This document shows, piece by piece, positions 23,232-32,288 of a stretch of 38,069 nt of DNA. Below the pieces are notes generated by a model. It was not told the origin of the DNA. It searched no databases and saw only the letters and a list, made by a program, of their open reading frames with translations. The stretch lies in NCBI GenBank assembly GCA_018713285.1, contig DVFK01000083.1:1-38069 (forward strand). Reading direction: 5' to 3'. The stretch's first letter is position 1. The number at the start of each line of letters is the position of its first letter. The stretch is from Candidatus Faecousia excrementigallinarum (GTDB lineage: Bacteria > Bacillota > Clostridia > Oscillospirales > Oscillospiraceae). The translations under genes and the position numbers were made by a program.

Positions 23232-26200
23232 ATGAAAAGATCGCTAAGAAGCAGAGTCTTTTCCGGCTTACTGGCACTGGTCATGATTCTGACCATGCTC
23301 CCCATGGGCACGCTGGCGGAAGGCACTGCTACATACACCAGGATCTCAACCGTTGACGAGTTGACATCTGGTAAGTATGTATTGGTGGCGCAAACCAGTG
23401 CCGGTGACAAGGCGTTGGGAACAACCATTGGCAGCAAGATAGACGGAACAGATGTTGCTGTTGATGGCAATTCTCTGTCTGGAACCAATGTACCGGTTTG
23501 GACGGCTACCAAAACGGAGGACGGTGTCCATTTGTTTAACGGAACCCAGTATTTAGGATATGGTTCCTCCGGAACAAACTTTACAAAGCCGGACGAAGCA
23601 TATACTTGGGTGGTTCAGGACAATGGAAACGGAACATTCCGCTTTGTGGCGTCCGGTGCAACCAACCGAGCGATTGGTTGGCAGGATGAAAATGCTCGGT
23701 TCGGGGCATACGCCACATCCAATACAAGCGGCTATGTTTTCGATTTGCTTGTTTTCCAGGTGAATGACGGAGAAGGCGGCGAGGTAACACCTCCTGATGA
23801 GCCGGAAACCATCACAATTGCGGAGGCTTTGGCCAAGGAAGATGGAACGGCTGACCTGACAGTCAAGGGCGTTGTAACCCTTCTGGATGGGAAGAATGTA
23901 TACCTGCAGGATTCCACCGGCGGTATCTGCGCCAGAATGTCTGAAAACTTCTCTGACATCTCTCTGGGCGATACGGTCATTGCCACCGGAACCAGAAAGG
24001 ACTACAATGGACTGCCTCAGCTGGATAGCTGCACCTATGAAAAGTCCTCCGGTATGACCTTGCAGGCAAAGACCACCACCATCGGCGCTTTGTCCACTGC
24101 GGATATCTGCACCTATGTTACCATCCCCAACCTGACGGTAACTGAGGTTTACGACAACAATGGTGCTTACAGCAGCCCCAACATCACCTTCAAGGATGCT
24201 GCCGGCGATACCATTCAGCTCTACAAAGCTGTGGTAACCAAGAATGAGGACGGCACTTGGCCCATTGCTGTGGATGATGTGGTGACGGTGACCGCAGCGG
24301 TCAGCTGTTTCAAGGACACCTTGCAGCTGCGGAATACCACTTTCGAAGAACTCCAACTGGGCGGCACCCCTGAGGGACCGCTGGTAGACGGGAAGCAGGT
24401 TGTCATTTACAATCCTGCCCATAACAAAGCCCTGTCTAGTACCTACAACGGTTTCTATAACAATGGCGTGGATGTTACCGTGACCGGTGATCAGGTGTCC
24501 GGATTTACCAAGGCAGAAGTCTGGACAGTGATTGACAACGGCGACGGCACCTGGTCCTTCTCCTATGATGGTCAAAAGCTTGGCATGGGCGATGACTTTG
24601 CCAGCATGAGTCTCGGAGCAAAGAACGATAAGTGGGAAGTCATCCAGTTGGAGGACGGTACCTACAACATTAAAAACACCGTCCGTGGCAACTACATGGA
24701 GTGGTATGCGGAAAAGAACAACTGGAGTACTTACAATTCCGAGAATGCGGCAACCGACCCGCTGTTCAAGCAGCAGTTCTTCGTGGTAGAAGGGGAAATC
24801 AATCCTCCCGAAACCGGCATGCCTGAGGCGGGAGATAAGGTTGTCCTTTACAACCACAGCGCAGAAGGCGTACTGGCGCTGCAAAGCGACTCCCAGACCA
24901 TTCTGAACGCCCCCACCACCGTTGAAAACGGACTGGCAGTGCCCGGCAACGGCGGCGTGGTATTCACCGTGGAAAAGAACGGGGAGTACTATCGCTTCCA
25001 CAATGAAACCTTTGGCTACCTGTGCTCCAACGGCACTGGCAACAATGCCTTCTATGCCAAGGAAGCCTCTGAGGATGCGGATTGGACCCTGGCTGTCCAG
25101 GGCACCGGCTACACCCTGGAAAGCCGTACCGCCAAGTTCAACGGCAAGTACAGCCAGTACCTGGAGTACTACGCCGGAGACTACAAGACCTACAGCATGT
25201 ACAATGTCACCGACTATGACATTTACACCTTCTCCTTCCTGAAAGTGGCGGAGGGCGTGAATGTGGTCGGCGGCGTGGTGAACAACCCCACTGTGACCTT
25301 CGGCACCATGCAGGATGCGGTGGTTGGCGTTGACTATTCCGTTTCCTTCACCGTGGATGCCCCCTTCGGCGTCAAGACCATTGAGGCAACCTATGGCGAA
25401 AAGAAAGCTGCGCTCACCAATGAAAATACTACCTATACCTTCACCATTCCCGGAGAAGATATGGTAGCCGGTGAGCTGACCATTTCCGTCACCGGTACCG
25501 ACAACAAGGATACCGCCTTCTCCGGTTCTGTGAAGGTGGAAGTGCTGGACGAGCCGGTGATTACCAAGGTGACCCCTGCCTCCGGCAGCGAAACCCTGGA
25601 TAACAAGCGGCCTGTCATCTCTGCGGAGATTGTCAATGCCGGTGAGAACCCCACCGTTACCATGACCGTGGACGGTAAGGAAGTCAAGGCTGTTTACGAA
25701 AACGGCAAGGTTTCCTACACGCCTGCGGCGGACATGGAAGACGGCCGGGTAACCGTCACCGTGAAGGTAGTCCGGACAGACGGCAAGACCGGTGAGAAGT
25801 CCTGGAGCTTCACCGTGGGCAAGGCCCAGTTCCAGCTGTACTTCGGTCAGCTTCACTCTCACACTACTTATTCCGATGGTTCCGGCTCCCTGGAAGAAGC
25901 TTTGAATTATGTAAACAATCTTCCGGAAAGTGCCAACGTGGACTTTGTGGCCTTCACGGACCACTCCAACTACTTTGACAAGAGCGGCAGCGCAAATCCC
26001 GAGGCTGCTCTGTACGACGTATCCCAGATGACCCCCGACAGCAAGAAGCTGTGGGATGCCTATAAGGGCGCCATTGCAGCCTTCAACGAGAGCCAGTCGG
26101 ATGTGGTGGCCATTGGCGGTTTTGAAATGACCTGGTCCGGCGGTCCCGGTCACATCAACACCTTCAATACTGCCGGTATTGTTTCCAGAAACAACTCTGT

Positions 26201-28982
26201 TCTGAACAACAAGACCAGCGATGCCGGTCTGAAGGCTTACTATGACCTGCTGAGCAACTCCGCGCTGGCAGACTCCATCAGCCAGTTCAACCATCCCGGC
26301 AGCACCTTCGGCACCTTTGCGGACTTCTCCTACTGGAATGCTTTGGTGGATACCCGTATCCAGCTGGTTGAGGTTGGCAACGGCGAAGGCCAGATTGGCG
26401 CCGGCGGTTACTATCCCAGCTATGAGTATTACACCATGGCTCTGGATAAGGGCTGGCATGTGGCTCCTACTAACAACCAGGATAACCACAAGGGCAAGTG
26501 GGGCAATGCCAACGATGCCCGTGACGTTATCCTTACCGACAACTTTACCGAGGAAGGCCTGTACGAGGCTATTCGCAACTATCGTGTGTACTCCACGGAA
26601 GACAAGAACATGGAGATTTACTACACGGTGAATGGCTTGCAGCTGGGCTCCATCATTGAGGAAGTTCCTGAGAAGCTGGACATCCGTGTTCTGGTGAATG
26701 ACCCCGATGCTTCTGACAGCATTTCCAAGGTGGAAATCATTGTCAACTCCGGTAAGGTTGCCTATACCTGGGACGACCCCGCTGAACTGGCTTCCGGCGA
26801 CCTGTCCGTGACCCTGGACCCCACCTTCTCCTACTACTACGTAAGAGTGACCCAGGGCGACGGCGACCTGGCCGTTACCGCTCCTGTGTGGGTGGGTGAG
26901 AGCCTGAAACTGGGCATCTCCGAAGTTACCTCCAGCACCTCCACTCCCGTGACTGGTGAGGAGCTGACCCTTTCCACCAAGCTGTTCAACAGCGAAACCT
27001 CCGAAGCCACCGTTTCCACCGTCACCTACACCGTAGGCAGCACTGTTCTGGGTGTGGACAAGACCGGTTATACCATTCCTGCTTCCGGCGAGCTGACGGT
27101 TGACTTTAAGTGGACCCCGGAGACCGCCAAGGTTACCAAGATTACCGTTACCGCCATTGTATCCCTGGATGGTGAGGAATTCACCTTTACCAAGGACATT
27201 GAGCTGGACATCCGGGATTCGGAGAAGCTGGTATATGTTGGTATCGATGCTTCCCACTATAACGAGTATGTCAACGGCAACTACAAGGATTCCATGGGCA
27301 ACTTCGGCCAGCTGGCTGCGGATTACAATGTGCGGACGGTCATCCTCAATACCAGCGAGGACCTGATTGCTGCCTGCGGCAATGAGAAGTACAAGGCCAT
27401 TATCCTGACTGCACCTTCCCGCCGTGACGGTACTGCTCTGCGTGACCCGTACCTGAACTACACCGAGGATGAAATCTCCGCTTTGGTAGCCTATAACAAG
27501 GCTGGCGGTATGCTGGTTCTTGCCGGCTGGTCCGACTACTACGAGCATTATGCCGCCTTCCCGGCTACGGACCACATGGCTGCTCAGCAGAACAAGGTTC
27601 TGGAAGCCCTGGGCTCCAGCCTGCGGATTGGCGACGATGCCACCAACGATGATAAGCTCAACGGCGGACAGACCCAGCGTCTTTACTTCTCCACCTACAA
27701 CTGGGATAACTTCCTGATGGAGGGTGTGGAGTTTGACGCTGAGAATCCCAACAACAATCTGTATTCCCAGCTGTTCAGCCAGTATGGCGGCGCTTCCATC
27801 TACACCGTGGACGGCAGCGGTAATCCTACCACAACCCTGCCCAGCACCGTATCTCCTGTGGTGTTTGGCCACGCCAGCACTTACTCCACCGACTCCGACA
27901 ATGACGGCATTGGCGGCGACTCCATGCCCAAGTATGCGGTGGCTGATGGGGATAACCGTCTGATGGTTCTGGCTACCGAGCAGTTGGAGGGCAGAGGCCT
28001 GATTGTGGTATCCGGTGCTGCCTTTATGTCCAACTTCGAGGTACAGGCGCAGATTGGTGACAATGGTTCCGAGAAGAACTACTCCAACTACAACATCTGC
28101 GAGAACCTGATCAAGTACATTAACCCGGTGGAAATCACCAACATCCAGCAGGTTCAGGACGAGCTTGAAGAGGGCGTGAAGTTCACCATCGAGGGCGTGG
28201 TCACCTCCAACGCCTCCGGCTATGACAAGGATACCGCATTCTTTGACTGCATCTATCTGCAGGATTCCACCGGCGGCATCAACGCCTTCCCCGTAGCCGG
28301 CAATTACAAGATTGGTGACATCCTCCGCCTTACCGGCACTACCTCCTCTTACCAGGGCGAGCGCCAGATCAACGTGACCAGCGTGGAGAAGATTGGGGAA
28401 ACTGACCCTGTGGCTCCCAAGGAAGTGACCGCTCAGCAGATTAACGACGGCTCCGTCCTGGGTCAGCTGGTGAAGCTGAAAGGCACCGTGGTAAGCTTCG
28501 AGAAGGCCAATGGCCTGGTGCAGACCATCATTGTAAAGGATGCAGCCGGAAACGAAGCCCGTATCTTCATTGATGGCTATATCACCACCGACAAGGATGT
28601 GGAGGGCCTGGAAGTGGGCTGCAACATTGAGGTTGTAGGCTGCGCCTCCTATGACAACTCCTTCGCCGGTGAGCCTGCCCGTATCCGTGTGCGGAATCGT
28701 GACGATGTGGTATGCTCCCCTGCAACCACCGAGCCTACGGACCCCACTGAGCCTGGTGAGACCACCGAGCCTACCGAGCCCGGCGAAACCACCGAGCCTA
28801 CCAAGCCCGGCGAAACCACCGAACCCACCAAGCCCGGCGAGACCACCCAGCCTACCGATCCCGACGGACCGGATCAGACCGGTGAGAATTTCAACCTGGT
28901 CCTGGTTGTTGTGGTTCTGGTAGTTTCCGCTGCCTGCCTGGTTGCGGTTGTGATTTTGAGCAAGAAGAGTAAAGCCCGTTAA
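23232..28982 (+). CDS. Giant surface protein with PHP (CehA/McbA-type) metallohydrolase and OB-fold domains
   Basis: The 1916-residue protein has a signal peptide (cleavage near residue 29) and a C-terminal helix (about 1888-1909) with a basic tail, so it is displayed outside but membrane-held; there is no LPXTG. Order: beta module (33-185), OB-fold (195-290), two similar beta modules (383-673), two Ig-like domains (680-870), PHP domain, CARDB-like domain (1225-1325), a ThuA/glutamine-amidotransferase-like alpha/beta domain (1330-1635), two more OB-folds (1640-1835), and a Thr-Pro repeat stalk. PHP metal ligands are visible: H875 and H877 (LHSHTTYSDG), D910 and H911 (FTDHSN), H1021 (FNHPG) and H1086 (DNH). 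PHP domains hydrolyse phosphoester or related bonds. OB-folds of this kind occur with secreted nucleases, so an extracellular phosphodiesterase is a reasonable guess. ATG 23232 is fixed by the ribosome binding site and the signal peptide. Confidence 0.85.
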   Translation: MKRSLRSRVFSGLLALVMILTMLPMGTLAEGTATYTRISTVDELTSGKYVLVAQTSAGDKALGTTIGSKIDGTDVAVDGNSLSGTNVPVWTATKTEDGVHLFNGTQYLGYGSSGTNFTKPDEAYTWVVQDNGNGTFRFVASGATNRAIGWQDENARFGAYATSNTSGYVFDLLVFQVNDGEGGEVTPPDEPETITIAEALAKEDGTADLTVKGVVTLLDGKNVYLQDSTGGICARMSENFSDISLGDTVIATGTRKDYNGLPQLDSCTYEKSSGMTLQAKTTTIGALSTADICTYVTIPNLTVTEVYDNNGAYSSPNITFKDAAGDTIQLYKAVVTKNEDGTWPIAVDDVVTVTAAVSCFKDTLQLRNTTFEELQLGGTPEGPLVDGKQVVIYNPAHNKALSSTYNGFYNNGVDVTVTGDQVSGFTKAEVWTVIDNGDGTWSFSYDGQKLGMGDDFASMSLGAKNDKWEVIQLEDGTYNIKNTVRGNYMEWYAEKNNWSTYNSENAATDPLFKQQFFVVEGEINPPETGMPEAGDKVVLYNHSAEGVLALQSDSQTILNAPTTVENGLAVPGNGGVVFTVEKNGEYYRFHNETFGYLCSNGTGNNAFYAKEASEDADWTLAVQGTGYTLESRTAKFNGKYSQYLEYYAGDYKTYSMYNVTDYDIYTFSFLKVAEGVNVVGGVVNNPTVTFGTMQDAVVGVDYSVSFTVDAPFGVKTIEATYGEKKAALTNENTTYTFTIPGEDMVAGELTISVTGTDNKDTAFSGSVKVEVLDEPVITKVTPASGSETLDNKRPVISAEIVNAGENPTVTMTVDGKEVKAVYENGKVSYTPAADMEDGRVTVTVKVVRTDGKTGEKSWSFTVGKAQFQLYFGQLHSHTTYSDGSGSLEEALNYVNNLPESANVDFVAFTDHSNYFDKSGSANPEAALYDVSQMTPDSKKLWDAYKGAIAAFNESQSDVVAIGGFEMTWSGGPGHINTFNTAGIVSRNNSVLNNKTSDAGLKAYYDLLSNSALADSISQFNHPGSTFGTFADFSYWNALVDTRIQLVEVGNGEGQIGAGGYYPSYEYYTMALDKGWHVAPTNNQDNHKGKWGNANDARDVILTDNFTEEGLYEAIRNYRVYSTEDKNMEIYYTVNGLQLGSIIEEVPEKLDIRVLVNDPDASDSISKVEIIVNSGKVAYTWDDPAELASGDLSVTLDPTFSYYYVRVTQGDGDLAVTAPVWVGESLKLGISEVTSSTSTPVTGEELTLSTKLFNSETSEATVSTVTYTVGSTVLGVDKTGYTIPASGELTVDFKWTPETAKVTKITVTAIVSLDGEEFTFTKDIELDIRDSEKLVYVGIDASHYNEYVNGNYKDSMGNFGQLAADYNVRTVILNTSEDLIAACGNEKYKAIILTAPSRRDGTALRDPYLNYTEDEISALVAYNKAGGMLVLAGWSDYYEHYAAFPATDHMAAQQNKVLEALGSSLRIGDDATNDDKLNGGQTQRLYFSTYNWDNFLMEGVEFDAENPNNNLYSQLFSQYGGASIYTVDGSGNPTTTLPSTVSPVVFGHASTYSTDSDNDGIGGDSMPKYAVADGDNRLMVLATEQLEGRGLIVVSGAAFMSNFEVQAQIGDNGSEKNYSNYNICENLIKYINPVEITNIQQVQDELEEGVKFTIEGVVTSNASGYDKDTAFFDCIYLQDSTGGINAFPVAGNYKIGDILRLTGTTSSYQGERQINVTSVEKIGETDPVAPKEVTAQQINDGSVLGQLVKLKGTVVSFEKANGLVQTIIVKDAAGNEARIFIDGYITTDKDVEGLEVGCNIEVVGCASYDNSFAGEPARIRVRNRDDVVCSPATTEPTDPTEPGETTEPTEPGETTEPTKPGETTEPTKPGETTQPTDPDGPDQTGENFNLVLVVVVLVVSAACLVAVVILSKKSKAR
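28749..28856 (+). repeat. Four 27-base repeats coding a Pro-Gly-Glu-Thr-Thr stalk
   Basis: Four direct units of nine codons each encode (E/K)PGETT(E/Q)PT. They form the stalk between the last OB-fold and the membrane helix. Such repeats easily change number by slippage. Confidence 0.9.
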
Positions 28983-28994
28983 TCATGTATCTGG

Positions 28995-29024
28995 TTGGAG
29001 GCTCCTTCGGGAGCCTCCAATTTT
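28995..29024 (+). terminator. Terminator of the surface protein gene
   Basis: An 11-base stem (28995-29005 / 29010-29020) closed by a stable TTCG loop and followed by TTTT. Confidence 0.88.
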
Positions 29025-29053
29025 ACCCAAAGGGAGACCTTGAAAATGCAGGA

Positions 29054-29082
29054 TTGACAAAAGGCAGGATTTATAATAGAAT
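29054..29082 (+). promoter_or_regulatory. Promoter of the acyl carrier protein / SRP RNA / dnaX block
   Basis: A perfect TTGACA (29054-29059), 17 bases and TAGAAT (29077-29082). A TATAAT lies in the spacer but is only 12 bases from the -35, so TAGAAT is the better -10. Confidence 0.72.
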
Positions 29083-29123
29083 ACTACTGTTATAGAGATT
29101 ACAGCCGTTAGGAGGTAATAGAT

Positions 29124-29345
29124 ATGTATGAAAAGTTAGTTGCCTACGCTGCCAAGCAGCTGGAGCTGGACCCTCAGGATATTACGCCGGAGAGCACCTT
29201 CGAGAGCCTGGGCATTGATTCTCTGGACATTGTGGAGATGATTATGGACCTGGAAACTGAGCTGGGCGTGGAACTGGAGATGGAGGATCAGAAGATTACC
29301 ACCTTCCAGGAGCTGGCAGACTTTATCGAGTCCAAGACCAATTAA
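29124..29345 (+). CDS. acpP: Acyl carrier protein
   Basis: The 73-residue acidic protein has the four-helix ACP pattern with the phosphopantetheine site Asp32-Ser33-Leu34 inside GIDSLDIVEM. It carries growing acyl chains in fatty acid synthesis. TAGGAGG precedes the ATG. It is not beside fab genes; instead it is the first gene of a block that leads into SRP RNA and dnaX with no clear terminator in between. It could be a second ACP with a special role; sequence alone does not decide. Confidence 0.92.
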   Translation: MYEKLVAYAAKQLELDPQDITPESTFESLGIDSLDIVEMIMDLETELGVELEMEDQKITTFQELADFIESKTN

Positions 29346-29373
29346 AAAACCTTATTGCAGCAAACCGGCTTGT

Positions 29374-29651
29374 AATAAGGTCGCACTAGTCGGGGAGATA
29401 GCGGTGCCCTGTACCTGCAATCCGCTATAGCAGGGATGAATTCCCACACCCGGTCAAGCTTGAGTGCCGTCTGACCTATGTAAGTGATGTTGAGGGGACG
29501 GTCCGGCGCAACAGAATCCCGTGAACCATGTCAGGTGGGGAACCAAGCAGCATTAAGCGGACTTTTCTGTGTGCCGCCGGTCTGCCGTTCCTGAGTCGGC
29601 TGCACAGGTTCGGGCATTCGGCTTGCTCAAATGTGGGTGTGCGATCTTATT
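29374..29651 (+). ncRNA. ffs: Signal recognition particle RNA, large (Alu-containing) type
   Basis: The ends AATAAGGTCGCAC (29374-29386) and GTGCGATCTTATT (29639-29651) pair over 13 bases and define an RNA of about 278 bases, like the 271-base scRNA of Bacillus. The 5' Alu region has GATAGCGGTGCCCTGTA and AATCCGCTATAGC. The Ffh-binding hairpin is clear near 29527-29555: GTCAGGTGGGGAACC with a GGAA loop followed by AAGCAGCATTAAG. SRP RNA with Ffh targets membrane and secreted proteins to the translocon. The position just before dnaX is the same as in Bacillus (scr-dnaX-yaaK-recR). Confidence 0.93.
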
Positions 29652-29680
29652 ATGAGCCGGTTTCTATTTTGGAGGCTGTT

Positions 29681-31282
29681 ATGTATCAGGCACTTTATCG
29701 GAAATATCGCCCTCAGACCTTCGATGACGTGGTTGGACAGCAGGCCGTAACCCAGACATTGAAGAATCAGCTGATTAACCACCGGATGAGCCACGCTTAT
29801 CTGTTTACCGGCTCCCGGGGTACCGGCAAAACCAGCAGCGCCAAGATTCTTGCCAAGGCGGTGAACTGTGAAAATCCCCAGGACGGCAATCCCTGTAATT
29901 GCTGCGCCGCCTGCCGTGCCATTGATGCCGGTTCCTGTATGGACGTGCTGGAAATTGATGCAGCATCCAACAACGGCGTGGACAATGTGCGGGATTTGCG
30001 GGACGATGCGGTCTATACTCCATCTCAGGTAAAGATGCGGGTGTATATCATCGACGAGGTGCATATGCTGTCCCTGTCCGCCTTCAATGCACTGCTGAAA
30101 ATCATTGAGGAGCCGCCGGAGCATCTGCTTTTCATTTTGGCTACCACGGAGCTGCACAAGGTTCCGGCTACCATCCTGTCCCGGTGCCAGCGGTTTTCCT
30201 TCCGGAGAATCAGCCAGGATGACATTGCAGCCCGGCTGCAATATGTGGCTTTTCACGAGGATATTTCCCTGGAGCCCTCTGCTGCCAGGGTTCTGGCCAG
30301 ACTGGCCGACGGCGGCCTACGGGACGCTCTGAGCCTTCTGGACCAGTGTGCCTCCGCAACCTCCGGGGAGTTGACGGCAGAGCGGGTGTACGCCTGCCTG
30401 GGTATTGCCGGCATTCAGGAATGCGGTAAGCTGATGGCCTGCATTGCAGACCACGATACCGCCGGAGCCCTGTCCCTTCTGAACCGCTTTTATGCGGAGG
30501 GGAAGGATTTGGGGGCTTTGCTGGATGAGATGGCCTGCCTGACCCGGGACTATATGATTCTGAAAACCGCTCCCCAGGAGGGAATCGGTATGCTCTCCGG
30601 TGTGGCTTCCGACCAGGAGGTACAGGAGCTGTCCCGCCGGTTTTCCAGCGGAGAGCTGGTGCGGATGATGAGCCTGATTCAGGCTACCGCTGCGGGATTT
30701 ACCAGAAGCACCAGCCGCCGGATGGATGCGGAGCTGTGCATTGTGAACCTGTGCCGCCCAGAGCTGCAGCTGGACGGGGAGTCTTTGAACGCCCGCCTCA
30801 CCAGAATCGAAGACCAGATTCGTTCTGGAAACCTGGTATTTTCCGGAAAAGCCCCGGAAAGCAATGGTGCGGATTCTTATGAACCTGCTCCTGAGATTTC
30901 TGAGGAACCGGAACCTGAGCCGGAGCTGACTTCGGAAGCCCCTGTGGGCTTCTGGACGGAGGTGGCAGAGCAGGTGCGGAAGGCTTTGCAGCCGCCCTAC
31001 TCCGGCTTCTTTGCCCCATCTGCCAATGCGCCTTTGCAGGGTGTGCTTCAGGGCAACCGGATTCTGTTGGTCTGCGCCAACGACTTTACCCGGGAAATGA
31101 TTAACAAACCGGCAATCCTGGAAACAGTGGGGCTGAAAGCCTCGGCGATTCTGGGAAGAAAGGTTGTTGCCGTAGCTACGGACCGCACCGGCCGGGAGAA
31201 TACCGGTGCACAAATGGAAAAACTGCTGCAATTCGGCAGAGCCCATAGTGATATTTTCACCATCAAAGAAAACAACGAATAG
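29681..31282 (+). CDS. dnaX: DNA polymerase III subunit gamma/tau
   Basis: The 533-residue clamp-loader subunit starts MYQALYRKYRP, the usual beginning of DnaX. It has Walker A GSRGTGKT (44-51), the zinc module C63/C72/C75/C78, Walker B IIDEVHML and sensor 1 LATTELHK. The C-terminal third is variable, acidic and proline-rich as expected for tau. ATG 29681 follows GGAGG (29671-29675). An upstream in-frame extension to 29528 is rejected because it would translate the SRP RNA. No slippery A-AAA-AAG site was seen, so a separate gamma product by frameshift is not supported. Confidence 0.95.
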   Translation: MYQALYRKYRPQTFDDVVGQQAVTQTLKNQLINHRMSHAYLFTGSRGTGKTSSAKILAKAVNCENPQDGNPCNCCAACRAIDAGSCMDVLEIDAASNNGVDNVRDLRDDAVYTPSQVKMRVYIIDEVHMLSLSAFNALLKIIEEPPEHLLFILATTELHKVPATILSRCQRFSFRRISQDDIAARLQYVAFHEDISLEPSAARVLARLADGGLRDALSLLDQCASATSGELTAERVYACLGIAGIQECGKLMACIADHDTAGALSLLNRFYAEGKDLGALLDEMACLTRDYMILKTAPQEGIGMLSGVASDQEVQELSRRFSSGELVRMMSLIQATAAGFTRSTSRRMDAELCIVNLCRPELQLDGESLNARLTRIEDQIRSGNLVFSGKAPESNGADSYEPAPEISEEPEPEPELTSEAPVGFWTEVAEQVRKALQPPYSGFFAPSANAPLQGVLQGNRILLVCANDFTREMINKPAILETVGLKASAILGRKVVAVATDRTGRENTGAQMEKLLQFGRAHSDIFTIKENNE

Positions 31283-31292
31283 GAGACTGAAT

Positions 31293-31637
31293 ATGGCAAA
31301 GGGTGGATTCCGGGGAATGCCCGGAGGAATGAATCAGGCGGCCATGCTGAAGCAGGCCCAGAAGATGCAGCAGGAGATGCTGCGTATGCAGGAAGAAATG
31401 GAGAACAAGACCTATACCGCTGCTGCCGGCGGCGGTATGGTAAAGGCTACCGTCAGCGGCAAGCACCAGCTGATGGGGCTGGAAATCAATCCGGAAGCAG
31501 TGGACCCGGAGGATGTGGAAATGCTCCAGGATATGGTGATTGCAGCGGTCAATGAGGCTATGCGTACCGCCGACGAGGACTCCGCCAACAATATGTCCCG
31601 CCTCACCGGCGGCCTGAACCTGGGCGGACTGTTCTAA
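31293..31637 (+). CDS. ybaB: YbaB/EbfC family nucleoid-associated protein
   Basis: The 114-residue protein has the family core: MLKQAQKMQQEMLRMQEEME helix, GGGMVKATVSG strand and GLEINPEAVDPEDVEMLQDMV. The N-terminus is Gly/Met-rich and the C-terminus is a short Gly/Leu tail. The family binds DNA as a dimer and is almost always between dnaX and recR, as here. AGGAGA overlapping the dnaX stop gives the start at 31293. Confidence 0.94.
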   Translation: MAKGGFRGMPGGMNQAAMLKQAQKMQQEMLRMQEEMENKTYTAAAGGGMVKATVSGKHQLMGLEINPEAVDPEDVEMLQDMVIAAVNEAMRTADEDSANNMSRLTGGLNLGGLF

Positions 31638-31646
31638 GGAGGCACC

Positions 31647-32246
31647 ATGCAGTATTTCCCTGCGGCGCTGGAAAATCTCACCGACCAATTTGCCAGACTT
31701 CCCGGCATTGGAGGTAAGACGGCCCAGCGGCTGGCCTTTTATGTGCTGGGAATGCCGGAGCAGGAGGCCATGTCTTTTGCGGACGCCATTGTCCAGGCAA
31801 AGAAAAGTGTGGGAACCTGCCCCGTGTGCCAGAATATCACCGACAAGGCAGTGTGCCCCATTTGCGATGACGATTCCCGGGACCATAGCACCATCTGCGT
31901 GGTGGCGGAGCCCAAGGATGTGATTGCCATGGAGCGTTCCCACGAATTTAACGGGGTGTACCATGTGCTTCACGGTGTCATTTCCCCTTTGAACCATGTG
32001 ACCCAGGAGGACATCCGGATCAAGGAGTTGCTCCAGCGGGTAGGAAATGGGGAAGTCCAGGAGGTCATTATGGCTACCAACCCGGATACGGAAGGGGAGG
32101 CCACCGCCATGTATATCTCCCGGCTCCTGCGCCCCCTGGGGGTGAAGGTGACAAGACTTGCCTACGGCGTGCCGGTGGGCAGTCAGCTGGAATATGCGGA
32201 CGAGGTGACCTTGTCCCGTGCCCTGGAGGGCAGACAACAGATGTAA
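31647..32246 (+). CDS. recR: Recombination protein RecR
   Basis: The 199-residue protein has the helix-hairpin-helix start [14 protein letters not shown], the four-cysteine zinc finger C-P-V-C...C-P-I-C (about residues 57-72), the Toprim domain with [19 protein letters not shown], and [12 protein letters not shown]. RecR works with RecO and RecF to load RecA at gaps. Length is normal. It is the third gene of the dnaX-ybaB-recR operon and is followed by a terminator. Confidence 0.96.
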   Translation: MQYFPAALENLTDQFARLPGIGGKTAQRLAFYVLGMPEQEAMSFADAIVQAKKSVGTCPVCQNITDKAVCPICDDDSRDHSTICVVAEPKDVIAMERSHEFNGVYHVLHGVISPLNHVTQEDIRIKELLQRVGNGEVQEVIMATNPDTEGEATAMYISRLLRPLGVKVTRLAYGVPVGSQLEYADEVTLSRALEGRQQM

Positions 32247-32283
32247 AAAATCCCACGGCTGTTTTGCAGTCGTGGGATTTTTC
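32247..32283. terminator. Bidirectional terminator between recR and dapA
   Basis: A stem of about 14 pairs (ATCCCACGGCTG with CAGTCGTGGGAT, one G-U) is flanked by an A-run before and a T-run after, so it works for both converging genes. Confidence 0.87.
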
Positions 32284-32288
32284 TGGCT

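Noticed and set aside
23553..27872. Long minus-strand open frame opposite the surface protein
   Set aside because: Low-complexity His/Gly/Val-rich composition typical of a shadow frame. The plus-strand gene has a signal peptide, PHP ligands and a membrane anchor.
28749..28856. CRISPR-like array
   Set aside because: The direct repeats are contiguous 27-base coding units without spacers and encode a protein stalk.
28720..28982. Sortase (LPXTG) anchoring of the giant surface protein
   Set aside because: The repeat stalk leads directly into a membrane helix and a basic tail with no LPXTG-like motif before it.
29528..29680. N-terminal extension of dnaX
   Set aside because: It would translate the 3' half of SRP RNA. 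DnaX proteins begin at the MYQALYRKYRP segment, and GGAGG supports ATG 29681.
29681..31282. Programmed frameshift in dnaX giving a short gamma product
   Set aside because: No A-rich slippery heptamer with a downstream hairpin was seen in the expected region.
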